Source: Hymenobacter volaticus
GTDB lineage: Bacteria > Bacteroidota > Bacteroidia > Cytophagales > Hymenobacteraceae
Length of the DNA stretch: 64,000 bases
NCBI RefSeq assembly: GCF_022921055.1
Contig: NZ_CP095061.1
Location: 1,217,501-1,281,500, forward strand
Direction of reading: 5' to 3'
How positions within the stretch are numbered: the stretch's first letter is position 1; every line of letters begins with the position of its first letter. The position numbers and the translations under genes were made by a program. Shown one piece after another: positions 35,503-43,848 of this stretch. The notes below the pieces were generated by a model, which had not been told where the DNA came from, ran no database searches, and saw only the letters and a program-made list of their open reading frames with translations.

Positions 35503-35574
35503 AATCTTCAAATCTTGTTGGAAGCTAGCAATGAGATGGATAGCGAGCTTAAAGTAACTTTTAAGTTAATAGCG

Positions 35575-35985
35575 TTAATAAGAGCTCACAATTTGACGGG
35601 GTTCGCTGGTGTTTGCAGCTGCCAAGATAGCGCCGCGTACTTCCTCCGGGCTGGCATTCTTGAGTAGATAGCCATGAGCTCCTTCCACTTTCAAGCTCTC
35701 GATCAGCTCGGGTTCGTCATGCATAGAAATAATAATGACGCGGATACGAGGGTACTGTGCGCGCAACAACCGTACGGTTTGTAAACCGTCGAGGTTAGGC
35801 ATTTGCAAGTCCATCAATATCACTTCTGGGAGATTGCCCTGATCTAGCCGATGGAGTAGTTCTTCGCCGTCACCAGCTTCGAAGAGTACTTCCATTGCGG
35901 GGAATCCGCTAATAAGGGCACGCAGGCCCTTACGGAATAAAATGTGGTCATCGACCACGGCCAAACGAATTGTTGCAGGTGTCAT
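35575..35985 (-). CDS. NarL-type response regulator with receiver domain only
   Basis: 136 residues covering just a REC domain: IRLAVVDDHILFRKGLRALI (acidic pair DD), EVILMDLQMPNLDG (phosphoacceptor Asp, about residue 58), RVIIISMH (Thr/Ser switch) and GAHGYLLKNASPEEVRGAI (conserved Lys). The sequence is of NarL/FixJ type, which normally continues into a LuxR-type HTH domain of about 60 residues. Here the protein ends EPRQIVSSY followed by a stop, and none of the frames beyond encodes an HTH. Whether it is a natural receiver-only regulator or a truncated one cannot be settled here. It overlaps the kinase gene by 4 bases. Confidence 0.9.
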   Translation of the reverse strand: MTPATIRLAVVDDHILFRKGLRALISGFPAMEVLFEAGDGEELLHRLDQGNLPEVILMDLQMPNLDGLQTVRLLRAQYPRIRVIIISMHDEPELIESLKVEGAHGYLLKNASPEEVRGAILAAANTSEPRQIVSSY

Positions 35986-36800
35986 AATAGGGAGCTAATG
36001 AGAGCAGGTATTTGAGAAGCAGTAATATACGGTACTGGTAAAGAAATCCAAACCTGGCTGCCGACCCCCATTTCCGACTGATAGCGGAGGGTGCCCTGCA
36101 GCACGGCTACGCGGCTACGGAGGTTGGTGAGGCCGTGGCCAGTGCGAGCTCCACTCAAGGGTTGAGTGTCAATTTTTGATGTATCGAAGCCGATGCCGTT
36201 GTCGGTATAATGCAAAGAAAGGGTGTCGGTGCCAAAATCAACTATGATGTCAATCTTGTCGGCGTGTGCGTGCTGCAAACCGTTGCCTAGTAGTTCTTGC
36301 ACTACACGGTATACAATAAGCTCGTAGTGTGGATCGAGACGGCGGGGCTGGCCGCGCTGCTCTATGTTGAGATGGGTAGGCCCATCGGTAGGTACAGTGC
36401 GAGCTAGCGCATCAAGCGCGAAAGGAAGCCCAAATTTTTGTAAGGCCGCTGGCAACAGATTGCGCGAAATGCGTCGAACTTCTGTAATGGCCTGATCAAG
36501 TAGGCTGCTGGCTTCTTGCGTAAGCGAAGGATGGCCGAGTGAGCTCAGGTGCAGCTTTACAATAGCTAAAGTAGTACCCACTCCATCATGGAGGTCGGCG
36601 GCAATGCGGCGGCGTTCATCTTCCTGAGCCAACAATGCCGCCTCGAGCGCCTGTTGCTGAGCCATTTCGCGCACTTGCCGCAGTTGTTCCTGTTGGCGGA
36701 GCAGTCGCCGCTGGTAGCGAAGCACAAATGCTACGATGCCTAGAGCGAGCAGCAGTAGCACTGGCGTAGCCAGCATAACAGGAATCAGCCAATTATTCAT
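35982..36800 (-). CDS. Sensor histidine kinase, HisKA_3 (NarX-type)
   Basis: 272-residue kinase with one N-terminal membrane segment (about 5-28), a coiled coil (QRRLLRQQEQLRQVREMAQQQALEAALLAQ), a HisKA_3 dimerisation domain with the phosphoacceptor His in ERRRIAADLHDGVGTTLAIVKLHLSSL, and an HATPase domain (YRVVQELLGNGLQHAHA and DNGIGFD). No sensory domain is seen besides the membrane segment, so input may come from another protein. It is coupled to the receiver gene by an ATGA overlap. The membrane protein at 37093 could be a partner, but that is a guess from position. Confidence 0.92.
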   Translation of the reverse strand: MNNWLIPVMLATPVLLLLALGIVAFVLRYQRRLLRQQEQLRQVREMAQQQALEAALLAQEDERRRIAADLHDGVGTTLAIVKLHLSSLGHPSLTQEASSLLDQAITEVRRISRNLLPAALQKFGLPFALDALARTVPTDGPTHLNIEQRGQPRRLDPHYELIVYRVVQELLGNGLQHAHADKIDIIVDFGTDTLSLHYTDNGIGFDTSKIDTQPLSGARTGHGLTNLRSRVAVLQGTLRYQSEMGVGSQVWISLPVPYITASQIPALISSLL

Positions 36801-37092
36801 CTAAGCAATAAAGCAATACAAAGAGCAATAGTGTGAAGTAATTGCAGCCAGTGCAAATAAACTGAACTACAACAGGTTTACCACAGAAACAGATAATGAA
36901 ACGATAAATAGCCTTAAGAAGATGAAAATTGAAGTAAGGCTACCAATGTGTGCGTACCACAATATGGTGACTGAAAAATACGTCACTATCTTCTAACTCA
37001 CCAGAAATATCCAATAATTATATGCTTAAAAGAGTAGTAGATTGCAAGTTGTTTGCTTGTCGTACTAGGGGAAGCGCAAATAAGAAACGCCC

Positions 37093-37815
37093 TTACTGAC
37101 GTATGGTTTGCCGGTCGGGAAGTGAAGCGGACGACGTGAAGGCAACTGTCGGTGGTTGTAGCTTCCCAATCAGGAAGAAGGCCCAGGCAATAATCGAGTT
37201 CAGCACCAGACTAAGAACTGAATTTACCGTCATCATCAGCATCTCCTGAATGCCAGACACCGAATTTTGCAACAGAAAAACCATCAGTGTTCCAGCGAAA
37301 TAAGTGATTACTCCTATGCCTATCAAGAACATAGGAGTTCGTCCTAGAGATGTGGTACGAAGCTCTTGCAGAAGCTGCTCGAAATACAATAAAACTGTGG
37401 TAATTAGGAACACGCTTTCGGCTGCAACCGCGTACACGGTAGTAGCTTTTAATCCACTTAGGTAGAAGAAATCAGTAACAGCAAGTACGACGAATACACC
37501 AGCGGCTATACGCAGCAAGCGGCGAGCTTTGGAGGATCGTATTTTTAAGTAGAAAGCATAGCTCAAGAAGAGGGTCTCTAGTATAGTGACCGTGTTCCAC
37601 ACAAAGAGATTATGCTGCTTTACTGCAAAGAGAATTTCGCCGATGACCGTTAAAACGGTCCACATCACACAACACCATAAAACAACTTTATGGTGCTTCT
37701 GCAAAACAGCCCATCGTCGATAACCTACCCATATGGGTAACAGCAGCGAAAGTTCACTGGTATAGGTTAGAACTAGCCTGACTTTGAGTACCCAGGCAAG
37801 ATCAGACGTTAACAT
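37093..37815 (-). CDS. Seven-segment membrane protein of unknown function
   Basis: 240 residues with about seven hydrophobic segments (for example LVLTYTSELSLLLPIWVGY, VVLWCCVMWTVLTVIGEILF, VWNTVTILETLFLSYAFYL, LLRIAAGVFVVLAVTDFFYL, VYAVAAESVFLITTVLLYF, PMFLIGIGVITYFAGTLMVFLL and LSLVLNSIIAWAFFLIGKL) and a charged C-terminus. The pattern resembles small sensor or channel-like membrane proteins of Bacteroidota, but no family can be named. It lies upstream of the histidine kinase gene with a 290-base gap and next to a small hypothetical gene (37829). Confidence 0.65.
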   Translation of the reverse strand: MLTSDLAWVLKVRLVLTYTSELSLLLPIWVGYRRWAVLQKHHKVVLWCCVMWTVLTVIGEILFAVKQHNLFVWNTVTILETLFLSYAFYLKIRSSKARRLLRIAAGVFVVLAVTDFFYLSGLKATTVYAVAAESVFLITTVLLYFEQLLQELRTTSLGRTPMFLIGIGVITYFAGTLMVFLLQNSVSGIQEMLMMTVNSVLSLVLNSIIAWAFFLIGKLQPPTVAFTSSASLPDRQTIRQ

Positions 37816-37828
37816 GACAAAGGAGAGG

Positions 37829-38179
37829 CTAACTGCGAGCCAAGGAGCTAATCACGCAAGTGTCTGGGCAGCCTTGCCCTTTGTCGAAAGCAAAGTGATG
37901 TTCCTCGGTTAAGTCGCCTTCCTCGGTGGCTCCTACCAGCACAAAGCATTCTTTTCCTTCGGGATTGATAGCATTATAAATACGAATGCCGGTAGCCCCC
38001 TCTTGTCGGAGCAATTTCAAAAATACGTCAGCACTGTAAAACACGGACTGCAAGCTTCCAGCATGGTCATTTTGATAAGTAGCAGTCCAAGCTGCTGCTT
38101 TTTCAAAGCTAATACGCTCCCCTACAGTGTTTTGGGGATTAAGCTCATCGGAGAGATTACTAGACGAAGAGGATTCCAT
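37829..38179 (-). CDS. Hypothetical protein, 116 aa
   Basis: Soluble protein with a Ser/Asn-rich start, then SFEKAAAWTATYQNDHAGSLQSVFYSADVFLKLLRQEGATGIRIYNAINPEGKECFVLVGATEEGDLTEEHHF, and a C-terminus with two cysteines in KGQGCPDTCVISS. The conserved-looking core suggests a small regulatory protein common in Hymenobacteraceae, but I do not know its role. The gene lies 13 bases upstream of the membrane-protein gene, so the two are probably cotranscribed. Confidence 0.6.
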   Translation of the reverse strand: MESSSSSNLSDELNPQNTVGERISFEKAAAWTATYQNDHAGSLQSVFYSADVFLKLLRQEGATGIRIYNAINPEGKECFVLVGATEEGDLTEEHHFAFDKGQGCPDTCVISSLARS

Positions 38180-38315
38180 AAGAACAAGTGAAATGCAGCT
38201 GAAAAGATGGCACAGCGCCTGTATGCTTTTTTAATTAGCGCATCTAAATATATAGCAAACCTTATTATAGACCGCCATCTTCTGCATTTACTTGCTTTGT
38301 CTGTTTGCCTTGGAC

Positions 38316-38624
38316 TTAGAAAAGCAAACCGCCACTTGTGTCGCGCGGAGCACGAGGGGCGCGTTTGGGGGTTGGTGGGGCGAAAAGCGGCGGTGCATCT
38401 TCTTCGGCTGGCGTGGGCAAGTCGTCTTCATCCTGGTCAAGATTCTCAAACACCCGGTCGATGGCATCCTCGGCCGTGCGCAATTTCTGCTTGCAAAGGC
38501 GAATAAGTTGAGCAGAGCGCTGGACACGGGCTGTGAGTTCATCTACATCAATGGTGTCGGTTTCCAGAGCGCGCAAGATGGTTTCAAGCTCCGCTATAGC
38601 GTCACGATAAGTGGTATTATCCAT
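38316..38624 (-). CDS. xseB: Exodeoxyribonuclease VII small subunit
   Basis: 102 residues. The family's helical core (TYRDAIAELETILRALETDTIDVDELTARVQRSAQLIRLCKQKLRTAEDAIDRVFENL) is present in the first 65 residues; the rest is an acidic, Pro-rich tail (DEDDLPTPAEEDAPP...) not seen in short enterobacterial XseB. XseB binds several copies to one XseA to form exonuclease VII, which degrades single-stranded DNA in mismatch repair and damage tolerance. xseA lies 113 bases upstream on the same strand. Confidence 0.93.
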   Translation of the reverse strand: MDNTTYRDAIAELETILRALETDTIDVDELTARVQRSAQLIRLCKQKLRTAEDAIDRVFENLDQDEDDLPTPAEEDAPPLFAPPTPKRAPRAPRDTSGGLLF

Positions 38625-38737
38625 GAGAGGGTGATGAGTTTAAAAGGAGACAATGAGCGATATGGCGCCAGTCGATTACTCAATTAGCATTTCTGCTTTA
38701 GAGCCAGTAACCAGCAACTAGAGCTTTCGTCATTAAG

Positions 38738-40117
38738 TCAGATAGGAATGCCGTTTTGTTTGCTAGCTAAGGCGTCTTTTTGCTGGTTGACTTTTTCCAG
38801 CAGTAGTACTTCGGCACGGTGCAACATACGTTCGGCAGCTAGTTGAAGCTGGTAGCGCTTATGCAGCAACTGTTCACGGCGACGACGGTGTAGACGGCGG
38901 AAGCGCCGAGCCAGCGTGATACCCAGGTGCACGAGGCGTCGCTGCTGACCCACGGCAGCATGGTGGGCAGCGCGTTGTAGGGCATGACGTTGCTGACCAA
39001 GTTGCAATTCTTGCTGCCGTAAACGCGCCCGCGCTAGTGGTGCCGCCGCCCGCACTCGTTGCCGCAACGCACTTCGATGACCTTCCAGCTGCTCTTGGGC
39101 AGCCAGATTAGTGCGCCGACCAACCCGGTCGAGGTGAGTTGCTGCATTTTGGATTTGCTGTGCTGCTAGCTCCCGAATGCGGCCAGCATAGCCATCATAC
39201 ACGGCATCGAGGCGAGCCAACCGGTCGGCGAGAAAGGCCGCTACGGCAGTGGGTGTTTTCAGCGCAAGGTGCGCCGTGAGGTCAACAACTGCTTCGTCGC
39301 GCTCGTGTCCGATACCAGTGAGGACAGGCACCGGAAAGGCCCCGATGGCCGCTGCTAGTCCATAGTCATCGAAGGCCAGCAAGTCAGTTTTCGAGCCCCC
39401 ACCTCTGATAATGATGACTGCATCGAAATGCTGGCGGCGCTTCCGAATGCTTTCCAGCGCTGCCCGAATACTGCCCGGAGAATCTTCGCCTTGCATGGTA
39501 GCCGGAAATAAAGCCAGCGAAAAAGCATAAGGCGACTCCTGAAGCTGCTGCACAAAATCTTGAAAACCCGCCGCCGTAGGCGAGGAGATGACAGCTAGGC
39601 GCTGTGGAGCCAAAGCCAGCGGCAGAGCACGCTGCCGCTCCAGCAGCCCTTTTTCGGCAAGCTTTCGCAACGTCTCCAAACGTTGCCGGGCCAACTCACC
39701 GACCGTATAAGTGGGGTCTAGAGCTAGCACGTCGAGGCTTAGGCCATATTGCTCGTGGAATTTTACTTGCACGCGCAGCATGATTTTCAGGCCCGGCCGC
39801 AGTTCTTGACCGGTGTGCTCCTCGAATACCGGAGCAAGTTGCTGGTAGCGTTGGCTCCAAATGGTGGCACGGGCTTGGGCTTTAAGCTGCGCCCCGCGGC
39901 CGGTTTGGTGCTGGTCGGTGAGAGTGAGGTAGCAATGCGCGCCGTCGAAGCGGGGCAGAGTGAGGTCAGCAATTTCGGCCACCACCCAATACGAATCGGC
40001 GAACCGCTCGCTCAAGCTTTGTTTCACGCGCAGCAGCAACTCGGCCAGCGGCAAGGCTACGGGGGGCAAAGAAGTGGAAAGGCCCGGGTCGGGTCGGCGG
40101 TTGTAGAGCGGTGGCAT
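38738..40117 (-). CDS. xseA: Exodeoxyribonuclease VII large subunit
   Basis: 459 residues. It has the OB-fold DNA-binding N-domain (LAELLLRVKQSLSERFADSYWVVAEIADL and ATIWSQRYQQL), then the catalytic Exonuc_VII_L domain (RLAVISSPTAAGFQDFVQQL, FDAVIIIRGGGSKTDLLAFDDYGLAAAIGAFPVPVLTGIGHERDEAVVDLTAHLALKTPTAVAAFL with the conserved GGGS and HE), and a long coiled coil with basic, His-rich repeats. The frame is open to 40153, but a TACCTTTA -7 box lies at 40125-40132, so ATG 40117 (MPPLYNRRPDPGL) is preferred and the transcript may be nearly leaderless. Confidence 0.94.
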   Translation of the reverse strand: MPPLYNRRPDPGLSTSLPPVALPLAELLLRVKQSLSERFADSYWVVAEIADLTLPRFDGAHCYLTLTDQHQTGRGAQLKAQARATIWSQRYQQLAPVFEEHTGQELRPGLKIMLRVQVKFHEQYGLSLDVLALDPTYTVGELARQRLETLRKLAEKGLLERQRALPLALAPQRLAVISSPTAAGFQDFVQQLQESPYAFSLALFPATMQGEDSPGSIRAALESIRKRRQHFDAVIIIRGGGSKTDLLAFDDYGLAAAIGAFPVPVLTGIGHERDEAVVDLTAHLALKTPTAVAAFLADRLARLDAVYDGYAGRIRELAAQQIQNAATHLDRVGRRTNLAAQEQLEGHRSALRQRVRAAAPLARARLRQQELQLGQQRHALQRAAHHAAVGQQRRLVHLGITLARRFRRLHRRRREQLLHKRYQLQLAAERMLHRAEVLLLEKVNQQKDALASKQNGIPI

Positions 40118-40124
40118 ACAGTTG

Positions 40125-40132
40125 TAAAGGTA
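40125..40132 (-). promoter_or_regulatory. -7-like promoter box directly before xseA
   Basis: TACCTTTA on the minus strand, one mismatch from TAnnTTTG, ending 7 bases before the ATG. It implies a leaderless or very short-leader transcript. Confidence 0.35.
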
Positions 40133-40153
40133 GGGCTTATGCGCTGCTGACAC

Positions 40154-40503
40154 TAGAAAGCCGGCACAGGATGCTATTTAGCAGTGGGTTTTTCTGGAAG
40201 AAAACCGCATAGCCAGCGTGTTTGATTGTTCTGTTCAACCGATAAACCTCGCTTGCAGGCCGCAGGCAAGATGGAAACTACCTAATTAGATGACCACTTA
40301 TTTCGAACTGCGCAACAGGTTGCTGATGGGCGAAATCATGAGTAGGGTTAGGGGCAGATTTCCGTATCGGCAATGCTCATGACTTCATAATTACGGACGG
40401 CAGATAGAATAGCGAGAAGGTTCAACCAGGGGAAAATGAGTATCAACTTCCTGATTAAAGAGTTGGGAGGCCTGTTTACGTAGTAGAAGGTTCAAAACCT
40501 GCC
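40154..40503. other. Intergenic region, no gene seen
   Basis: About 350 bases between divergent xseA and the glycosyltransferase gene. I see no frame, RNA gene or strong hairpin in it. Confidence 0.45.
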
Positions 40504-40511
40504 TACCTTGC
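40504..40511 (+). promoter_or_regulatory. -7-like promoter box of the envelope cluster
   Basis: TACCTTGC, resembling the TATCTTGC and TACCTTCC boxes of other genes here, 22 bases before the ATG at 40534. No TTG at a usual distance. Confidence 0.3.
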
Positions 40512-40533
40512 ACTCCGTTTTTTACGTTCTGCT

Positions 40534-41292
40534 ATGCCTGCTCCGCTCAGTTCCTATCTCTCCCAACAAACACTCACGGTGTTGGTGCCCGTGTACGATG
40601 AAGAAGAAAGCCTACCGCAGTTTGTGGTGGAGATGAACAAGTTTCTGGAGCAGACGCCTATTCCTACTACCGTACTGTTTGTCAACGATGGGTCAAAGGA
40701 CGGTTCGTTGGCGCTGCTGCGCGACATTTGCCAGCAGAATCCTCGTTACGAGTTCATTAGTCTCAGCCATAACCAAGGCTTGAGTACGGCCATCAAAGCA
40801 GGTTTCGACCATTGCCGCTCCACGCTAGTCGGCTACATTGATTCCGACATTCAGACCTCACCGCTCGACTTCCTGAAGTTTTTCGAGTTCCTACCCGAAT
40901 ACGACATGGTGAACGGCATTCGGGCCAAGCGGCAGGATACAATCGTGAAGAAATTGTCGTCGAAGGTAGCTAACACAGTACGGCGGACGCTTATCAACGA
41001 CGGCATCGAGGATACAGGCTGCCCACTCAAGATCATCAAGATTGAATACGCCCGCCGAATTCCGCTGTTCCATGGTATGCACCGCTTTCTGGGAGCTTTG
41101 GTGCAACTACAGGGTGGGCGCGTGAAGCAGCTGCCGGTGCAGCACTTCCCTCGGTTTGCGGGTACGGCCAAGTATAACCTCTGGAACCGAGCCTGGAAGC
41201 CACTCGTGGATACTTTCGGATTTCGCTGGATTAGAAGCCGCTGGAAAAACTACGAAATAGGGGAGCAGCACCGTACCGCAGACCATGCTTAG
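40534..41292 (+). CDS. Family 2 glycosyltransferase (polyprenyl-phosphate sugar synthase type)
   Basis: 252 residues, a GT-A fold glycosyltransferase like dolichyl/undecaprenyl-phosphate mannose or sugar synthases. Signatures: LVPVYDEEESLPQFVVEMN (start of the fold), VLFVNDGSKDGSLALLRDI (nucleotide-binding DG), LSHNQGLSTAIKAGFDH, GYIDSDIQTSP (catalytic DXD) and IKIIKIEYARRIPLFHGMHRFLGALVQLQGG. There are no C-terminal membrane segments, so it likely works at the inner face on an undecaprenyl-phosphate donor. It overlaps the next gene by 8 bases. With the ArnT-like and epimerase genes it suggests a lipid-linked sugar pathway (inference). Confidence 0.9.
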   Translation: MPAPLSSYLSQQTLTVLVPVYDEEESLPQFVVEMNKFLEQTPIPTTVLFVNDGSKDGSLALLRDICQQNPRYEFISLSHNQGLSTAIKAGFDHCRSTLVGYIDSDIQTSPLDFLKFFEFLPEYDMVNGIRAKRQDTIVKKLSSKVANTVRRTLINDGIEDTGCPLKIIKIEYARRIPLFHGMHRFLGALVQLQGGRVKQLPVQHFPRFAGTAKYNLWNRAWKPLVDTFGFRWIRSRWKNYEIGEQHRTADHA

Positions 41293-41932
41293 AGTCGAGC
41301 AGGTAGCACTAGGTATTGGGCTAACTTCACAGCTGCTATTCAGCAGCCGCATTGTGTTGCAATGGGTGCAAAGCGAGCGGGCCAAACGAGTACTTGTGCC
41401 CACTTTGTTCTGGCAGATTAGCTTGATTTCATCGTTTCTGATGATAATCTACGGCATGCTGCGCCACGACCCAGTGATATTGGGGGCACAGCTAATCAGC
41501 TACGGCATCTACATCCGCAATCTGCAACTGTTGGGAGAGTGGCGTAAGCTCAGCGGCTTGTTTCGGGCGGGAGCTTACGTGTTTCCGCTGGCAATGCTGG
41601 TTTGGTTTGTGGTTGGCAACCAGCACTTCAGTTTGCGGGCCATGCTTAGCCATGGTATTCCGAGCGGTGTGCTCGCGCTAGGGGCAATCGGGCAGACCAT
41701 CTTTCTGATGCGCTTCGTGTATCAATGGCTGTACTCGGAACGCAAAGGCGAATCGGTGCTACCGCTCGGCTTCTGGGTGGTTAGCTTCGTGGGCTCGGTC
41801 TTGATCTTGACGTATGCCATTTTGCGCCGCCCCGTTGATATAGTGCTCATCGTGGGCAATATTTTCGGTACGGTGGTCTACGCCCGCAACATTGTGCTGA
41901 TGCGCCGAGAGGTAGCTTCGGAAGGCAACTGA
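41285..41932 (+). CDS. Membrane protein with two lipid A biosynthesis N-terminal (LAB_N) repeats
   Basis: 215 residues containing two copies of one module (residues about 12-82 and 133-205). Each has a QW...SER...P..FW..S..GS pattern followed by a long hydrophobic segment and YxRN at its end: VLQWVQSERAKRVLVPTLFWQ and FVYQWLYSERKGESVLPLGFW, ending YIRNLQL and VYARNIVL. This module (LAB_N/SemiSWEET-like) is typically fused or next to GT2 enzymes of lipid A modification. It probably moves or handles a lipid-linked sugar; the exact role is unknown. The gene is translationally coupled to the upstream GT2. Confidence 0.85.
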   Translation: MLRVEQVALGIGLTSQLLFSSRIVLQWVQSERAKRVLVPTLFWQISLISSFLMIIYGMLRHDPVILGAQLISYGIYIRNLQLLGEWRKLSGLFRAGAYVFPLAMLVWFVVGNQHFSLRAMLSHGIPSGVLALGAIGQTIFLMRFVYQWLYSERKGESVLPLGFWVVSFVGSVLILTYAILRRPVDIVLIVGNIFGTVVYARNIVLMRREVASEGN

Positions 41933-41983
41933 GCAGCGGAGTGGTGTAAAGAGTTGTTCAACTACTTCCACTCTTAGACTTGC

Positions 41984-43693
41984 TTAGTTACCTGGTCGCT
42001 CAGTTACTGAAATTGGTGTAACCAAGGTTACGCGCCAGCGGCCGTCTTTCCGTTGGCGGTCGAGGTAGAAGCTGTCCACCACTTGCAGCCGTACCTGGTC
42101 GCGCCAGGCGCGGGGGAGTTGTTTGGCGATGTTAGAGCCGGTAAGAACTGCAATTGGGCCACGGGGACGAACTAGCACTGAGTCGGGGGTGCGGGGCCAA
42201 CTAGGTGCGGCGCGACCGGCATCCCACACGCGCTTAATATGCAGTTCCTCGAGCGTGTACCAAGGCAGGTTGGCTAGTACCGGGTTGCCACGAAGGGCGG
42301 CTATGTGCCGTAGGCCAGCCTCGGCGCGCCGGTTGGTCCAGAGAGGATAAGCGGGAGCCAGCAAGGCCAGTAGCAGGGCCATAGCGGTAATAGAGCTAGC
42401 CATCAACACCGGGACTTGGTACTGTCGGAAACCCCACCGTATAATAGCCGCTGCCAACAGCAAAAACACCACTACGGTAACCGCAAATGGTACCGACCCT
42501 GGCCCGTACGCGGGTAGTTTCATGAAAACCAGCACCACTGGAAACAAGCAGCTAGCAACAGCCAACAGCCCAGCCCAAATGCGAACCAACGTGGCTTCGG
42601 GGCGCGGACGCAGGCCGTTGCGCAGTACAGTTTCGAGATGGCGAAGCAGCCCCCCGATCAACAAGGCAAGTGGCGGCATGAGTGGCAATAGATACCGCTC
42701 TTTCTTCTCTGGAACCAAGCTCAAGAGCAAGAAGGCTATCAGCAACCAAGCCAGTGCGGCCCGGTAAGGAATGTAACGGCCGGCTCGGGAGCGGGCAAAC
42801 GGTACGGCCAGCACCAATAAAGCTATCGGCGTCCAGATGCCCGTGAACACCGGGAAGTTCCAGTATTCCCAAAACGGCTGCACGTGCCGCTCGCCCCAGG
42901 AGGTTACTTCCACGCGGGCTACCGCCAATGCTGCAGGGGCTACAGTGTGCTGCACTGCCAAGTAAATGGGCCACGCCGTTCCTACTATTAAGCCCAAGAC
43001 CAGAGCCAGCAGCAAGCCCCAACGCCGCGGACGCATAGGTCCCCGCTCTGGATAGAACCGCAGTACCCCGAAACTCGCCAAGAAAGGCAGCAAAACAGCG
43101 TAAAGCGCCACTGGCCCTTTGCTGAGCATAGAGCAGCCCAGAAGCAAACCGCTCAGCGCAAACCACCTCCAGCTGGAACTCTTCGCAAACCAACCGCGGG
43201 CCAACGCCCAGAGCGAGCCTACCAAAAAGCTATTGGCGAAAATATCCCAATGGCCCTCGCGCCCTACAGTAACCACCAATAAACTGCTAGCCAGCACCAG
43301 AGTAGCTAGCCACGCAGTACGACCCGGTGCTTCGGCCTCGCCCGGTTGCGCCCGGATCAGTTCCCGCACCAAGCCCCAAAAGAAAAACACCAACAGGGTG
43401 GTCATGATGGCGGCGGGCAGGCGCAGAATACCGGGGTCCTGGGTGAGGCCAGTCAGTTTCTGGGTAACAGCCACCGCCCAGGTTGGGAGTGGAGGCTTCG
43501 CCACACGCAAAGCGCCGTTCATAGTGGGAATTAGCCAAGAGCCGCCTTGCACCATTTCGCGGGCCGCTACAAAGTTGCGAGCTTCCATCAGGTTTACCTC
43601 GGGGGCGCCCAGGTGCACGAAGCAACTGAAAAAGCACACGAGTAACACGGTAAACGGCCGCAGCCAGGAAGACTCAGTAAGAGAAGAACGCAT
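41984..43693 (-). CDS. ArnT-like glycosyltransferase (family 39/PMT)
   Basis: 569 residues with about 12 membrane segments. The first periplasmic loop carries the family's acceptor/donor motif: APEVNLMEARNFVAAREMVQGGSWLIPTMNGALRVAKPPLPTWAVAV, with an acidic residue and the E..R..A..EMV..G.W..P..NG...KPPL..W pattern of ArnT-type lipid A sugar transferases. Such enzymes move a sugar from undecaprenyl phosphate to lipid A on the periplasmic side. The C-terminal soluble part ends VVDSFYLDRQRKDGRWRVTLV. The frame is open to 43765; ATG 43693 fits better. It converges on the GT2/LAB_N pair; the epimerase gene is upstream on the same strand. Confidence 0.88.
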   Translation of the reverse strand: MRSSLTESSWLRPFTVLLVCFFSCFVHLGAPEVNLMEARNFVAAREMVQGGSWLIPTMNGALRVAKPPLPTWAVAVTQKLTGLTQDPGILRLPAAIMTTLLVFFFWGLVRELIRAQPGEAEAPGRTAWLATLVLASSLLVVTVGREGHWDIFANSFLVGSLWALARGWFAKSSSWRWFALSGLLLGCSMLSKGPVALYAVLLPFLASFGVLRFYPERGPMRPRRWGLLLALVLGLIVGTAWPIYLAVQHTVAPAALAVARVEVTSWGERHVQPFWEYWNFPVFTGIWTPIALLVLAVPFARSRAGRYIPYRAALAWLLIAFLLLSLVPEKKERYLLPLMPPLALLIGGLLRHLETVLRNGLRPRPEATLVRIWAGLLAVASCLFPVVLVFMKLPAYGPGSVPFAVTVVVFLLLAAAIIRWGFRQYQVPVLMASSITAMALLLALLAPAYPLWTNRRAEAGLRHIAALRGNPVLANLPWYTLEELHIKRVWDAGRAAPSWPRTPDSVLVRPRGPIAVLTGSNIAKQLPRAWRDQVRLQVVDSFYLDRQRKDGRWRVTLVTPISVTERPGN

Positions 43694-43848
43694 AGAGTAA
43701 CTAGATTCCCTGGTAGCGAGGGTAAAGCAGTTGCGCTTGAAAGATTGATTTGAATGGCCGCTCATGAACAGCAGTGGCGAGCGGGCAGGTTCAGCAGCAT
43801 GCGCTTCTAGCTAGCCAGGCAGCAAAACGTAAGAGGGGCCAGCTAGCC

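Noticed and set aside
42123..43700. Several long frames opposite the ArnT-like gene
   Set aside because: They are antisense shadows of a GC-rich membrane-protein gene, without family similarity.
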